From Gammaproteobacteria bacterium (GTDB taxonomy: Bacteria; Pseudomonadota; Gammaproteobacteria; Competibacterales; Competibacteraceae): DNA of 10,205 nucleotides. How positions within the stretch are numbered: the stretch's first letter is position 1; each line of letters starts with the position of its first letter. The stretch spans positions 1 to 10,205 of the forward strand of contig JAIFNF010000332.1 of NCBI GenBank assembly GCA_020047885.1, read 5' to 3'. The notes beneath the pieces were generated by a model. The model was not told the origin of the DNA and made no database searches. It saw only the letters and a program-made list of their open reading frames with translations. A program made the translations under genes and the position numbers. Positions 9,055 through 10,205 of the stretch are shown piece by piece.

Positions 9055-9891
9055 ATGTACCCCTGCGCCCTGTCTGATGAAGCTCTGAAACGCCTGCTGG
9101 CCGAGGATGTTCCCTTCGGTGATCTGACCACCGAATCGCTGGGTTTAGCAGGTCAACCAGGTCGACTCGAATTCCGTGCTCGTGACCCGATGACCGTCTG
9201 CGGCGTTGAAGAAGCGGCGCGCCTCTTCATGCTGGCTGGAGCGGTGGCCCATTTAGTGACGCCATCCGGTGCCACGGTAGATAGCGGCACAGTGCTATTA
9301 ACTGTGGAAGGTTCAGCCGATGCGCTACATCAGGCGTGGAAAACGGCACAGACCCTGGTGGAATGGGCCAGCGGGATCGCCAGCGGAGCCGCCGCTTTGG
9401 TAGCAGCGGCGGCTCCCGTGCCGGTTGCCTGTACCCGCAAGAATGCGCCGGGTACTAAAGCACTGTCGATCAAGGCGATCCAGTCCGGCGGTGCTATCGT
9501 CCATCGGCTCGGCCTGTCGGAAACTCTGCTGATTTTTGCCGAACATCGCCTGTTTCTCGACGAACCGCCTATTGCCACTATAGCCCGCTTGCAGACCCGG
9601 CAGCCGGAGAAAAAGGTCGTAGTAGAAGTGGGTTCGGAAAATGAGGCGCTGATTTGGGCACGCGCCGGCGCGGGTGTGTTGCAACTGGAAAAGTTCACAC
9701 CTGCTGCCTTGCGTGCGTGTCGGGAGCGCCTGGAAGCAGAGGATTTGCATCTGGTATTGGCTGCCGCTGGCGGAGTTCGGGTGGATAATGCGGCTGATTA
9801 TGTGGTTGCTGGCGCTGATCTGATTGCGACTTCAGCGCCTTACAGCGCCGCACCGCGTGATGTACACGTGCGATTTCTCAAGGTGGGCTGA
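9055..9891 (+). CDS. modD: ModD, molybdenum-operon phosphoribosyltransferase-like protein
   Basis: This 278-aa protein belongs to the ModD branch of the nicotinate-nucleotide pyrophosphorylase (NadC/QPRTase) family. It has the family opening EDVPFGDLTTE (residues ~17-27), a helical N-terminal sandwich, then a phosphoribosyl barrel with CTRKNAPGTK (R128, K129), SGGAIVHRLGLSET (H150, R151), VEVGSENEAL and AAGGVRVDNAADY near the end. The HRLGLSE and GTKALSIKA wording marks ModD rather than true NadC. Its substrate is not established; a role in molybdenum use is inferred from recurring linkage to modABC. One oddity is asparagine after TRK where NadC-type enzymes usually have threonine. A weak ribosome site (AGGAA near 9041) precedes ATG 9055. 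It is the last gene of the mod operon. Confidence 0.92.
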   Translation: MYPCALSDEALKRLLAEDVPFGDLTTESLGLAGQPGRLEFRARDPMTVCGVEEAARLFMLAGAVAHLVTPSGATVDSGTVLLTVEGSADALHQAWKTAQTLVEWASGIASGAAALVAAAAPVPVACTRKNAPGTKALSIKAIQSGGAIVHRLGLSETLLIFAEHRLFLDEPPIATIARLQTRQPEKKVVVEVGSENEALIWARAGAGVLQLEKFTPAALRACRERLEAEDLHLVLAAAGGVRVDNAADYVVAGADLIATSAPYSAAPRDVHVRFLKVG

Positions 9892-10017
9892 GGCAGTCTA
9901 TTCCCCGGATGAAGCGTATTTAATGCTCTTCGCTATTATCGAAACCACTGGAGCTTATTCCCACTCACCAGACCTGGTTAGCCTTGCTCGGTGCTCACTT
10001 TGTCGCTCTATACGCAA

Positions 10018-10040
10018 ATTCCGGGTAAGGTGTGCGGAAT
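10018..10040 (+). repeat. Small inverted repeat upstream of the globin gene
   Basis: ATTCCG (10018-10023) and CGGAAT (10035-10040) form a perfect 6-base inverted repeat with an 11-base spacer, 24 bases before the globin start. It could be an operator or an mRNA stem. I recognise no known regulator motif in it. The rest of the 172-base gap after modD shows no convincing terminator or promoter. Confidence 0.3.
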
Positions 10041-10063
10041 CTTGGACTTGAGGAGCCAATAAC

Positions 10064-10205
10064 GTGGAAGTTACCGCTAAAATCACAGACAAACCTCAAT
10101 ATGGGGTGGGCGACGCATCGTATCAGGCGGCTGGCGGTGAAGTCGGTATTCGGAAACTGGTCAATGATTTTTATGACGTGATGGAACACTGGCCAGAAGC
10201 ACAAA
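10064..10205 (+). CDS. Group II truncated haemoglobin (partial, 3' end beyond window)
   Basis: Only the first 47 codons are present; the frame is open at the window edge. The start is GTG 10064, set by a strong GAGGAG at 10050-10055, 8 bases upstream. After a short variable lead (VEVTAKITDKPQYGVGDAS), the sequence YQAAGGEVGIRKLVNDFYDV and the following MEHWPEAQ match the A- and B-helix region of group II truncated haemoglobins (TrHbO type), where the phenylalanine-tyrosine pair of helix B lines the haem pocket. The family's proximal histidine lies beyond the window and cannot be checked. Such proteins bind oxygen and are linked to oxygen, peroxide or nitric oxide chemistry. A shared role with the mod operon is not shown; the 172-base gap suggests separate expression. 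Confidence 0.85.
   Translation, partial: MEVTAKITDKPQYGVGDASYQAAGGEVGIRKLVNDFYDVMEHWPEAQ

Noticed and set aside
9983..10012. TTGCTC with TATACG as a possible globin promoter
   Set aside because: Both boxes are poor matches and the spacing is about 19 bases, so it is not strong enough to annotate.

Overview
The window looks like a chromosomal segment of a moderately GC-rich Proteobacterium, most likely a gammaproteobacterium. That placement is an inference from the gene set (ModE-ModA-ModB-ModC-ModD, and a ModA of the Azotobacter vinelandii type) and from general codon use; no rRNA or other decisive marker is present. All genes lie on the + strand except adk. No tRNA, rRNA, CRISPR array, insertion sequence or gene-free stretch over 300 bases was seen.

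Layout: (1) 1-278, a small uncharacterised reading frame at the left edge. (2) 326-973, adenylate kinase on the minus strand, with a four-cysteine (zinc-type) LID. (3) 1104-5586, a compact four-gene block: a large SNF2-family ATPase, a RelE/HigB (phage Gp49-like) toxin, a short antitoxin that has lost most of its DNA-binding domain, and a SWIM zinc-finger protein. SNF2 and SWIM genes of this type are recurrent partners (compare Bacillus ywqA/ywqB), so the toxin-antitoxin pair appears to sit inside an otherwise paired locus. (4) 5629-9891, a molybdate uptake and regulation operon: a promoter overlapped by an almost perfect ModE box, then modE, modA, modB, modC and modD, tightly spaced. (5) 10064-10205, the start of a group II truncated haemoglobin, cut by the window edge.

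How the genes work together: ModA binds molybdate in the periplasm, ModB forms the membrane channel, ModC powers transport, and ModE senses molybdate through its two Mop domains and probably represses the whole operon from the operator over its own promoter. ModD is a phosphoribosyltransferase-like protein of unknown exact role that travels with mod operons. The SNF2/SWIM pair has no established function; DNA or nucleoprotein remodelling is the reasonable guess. The most unusual parts are the toxin-antitoxin pair nested between SNF2 and SWIM, and the truncated antitoxin.
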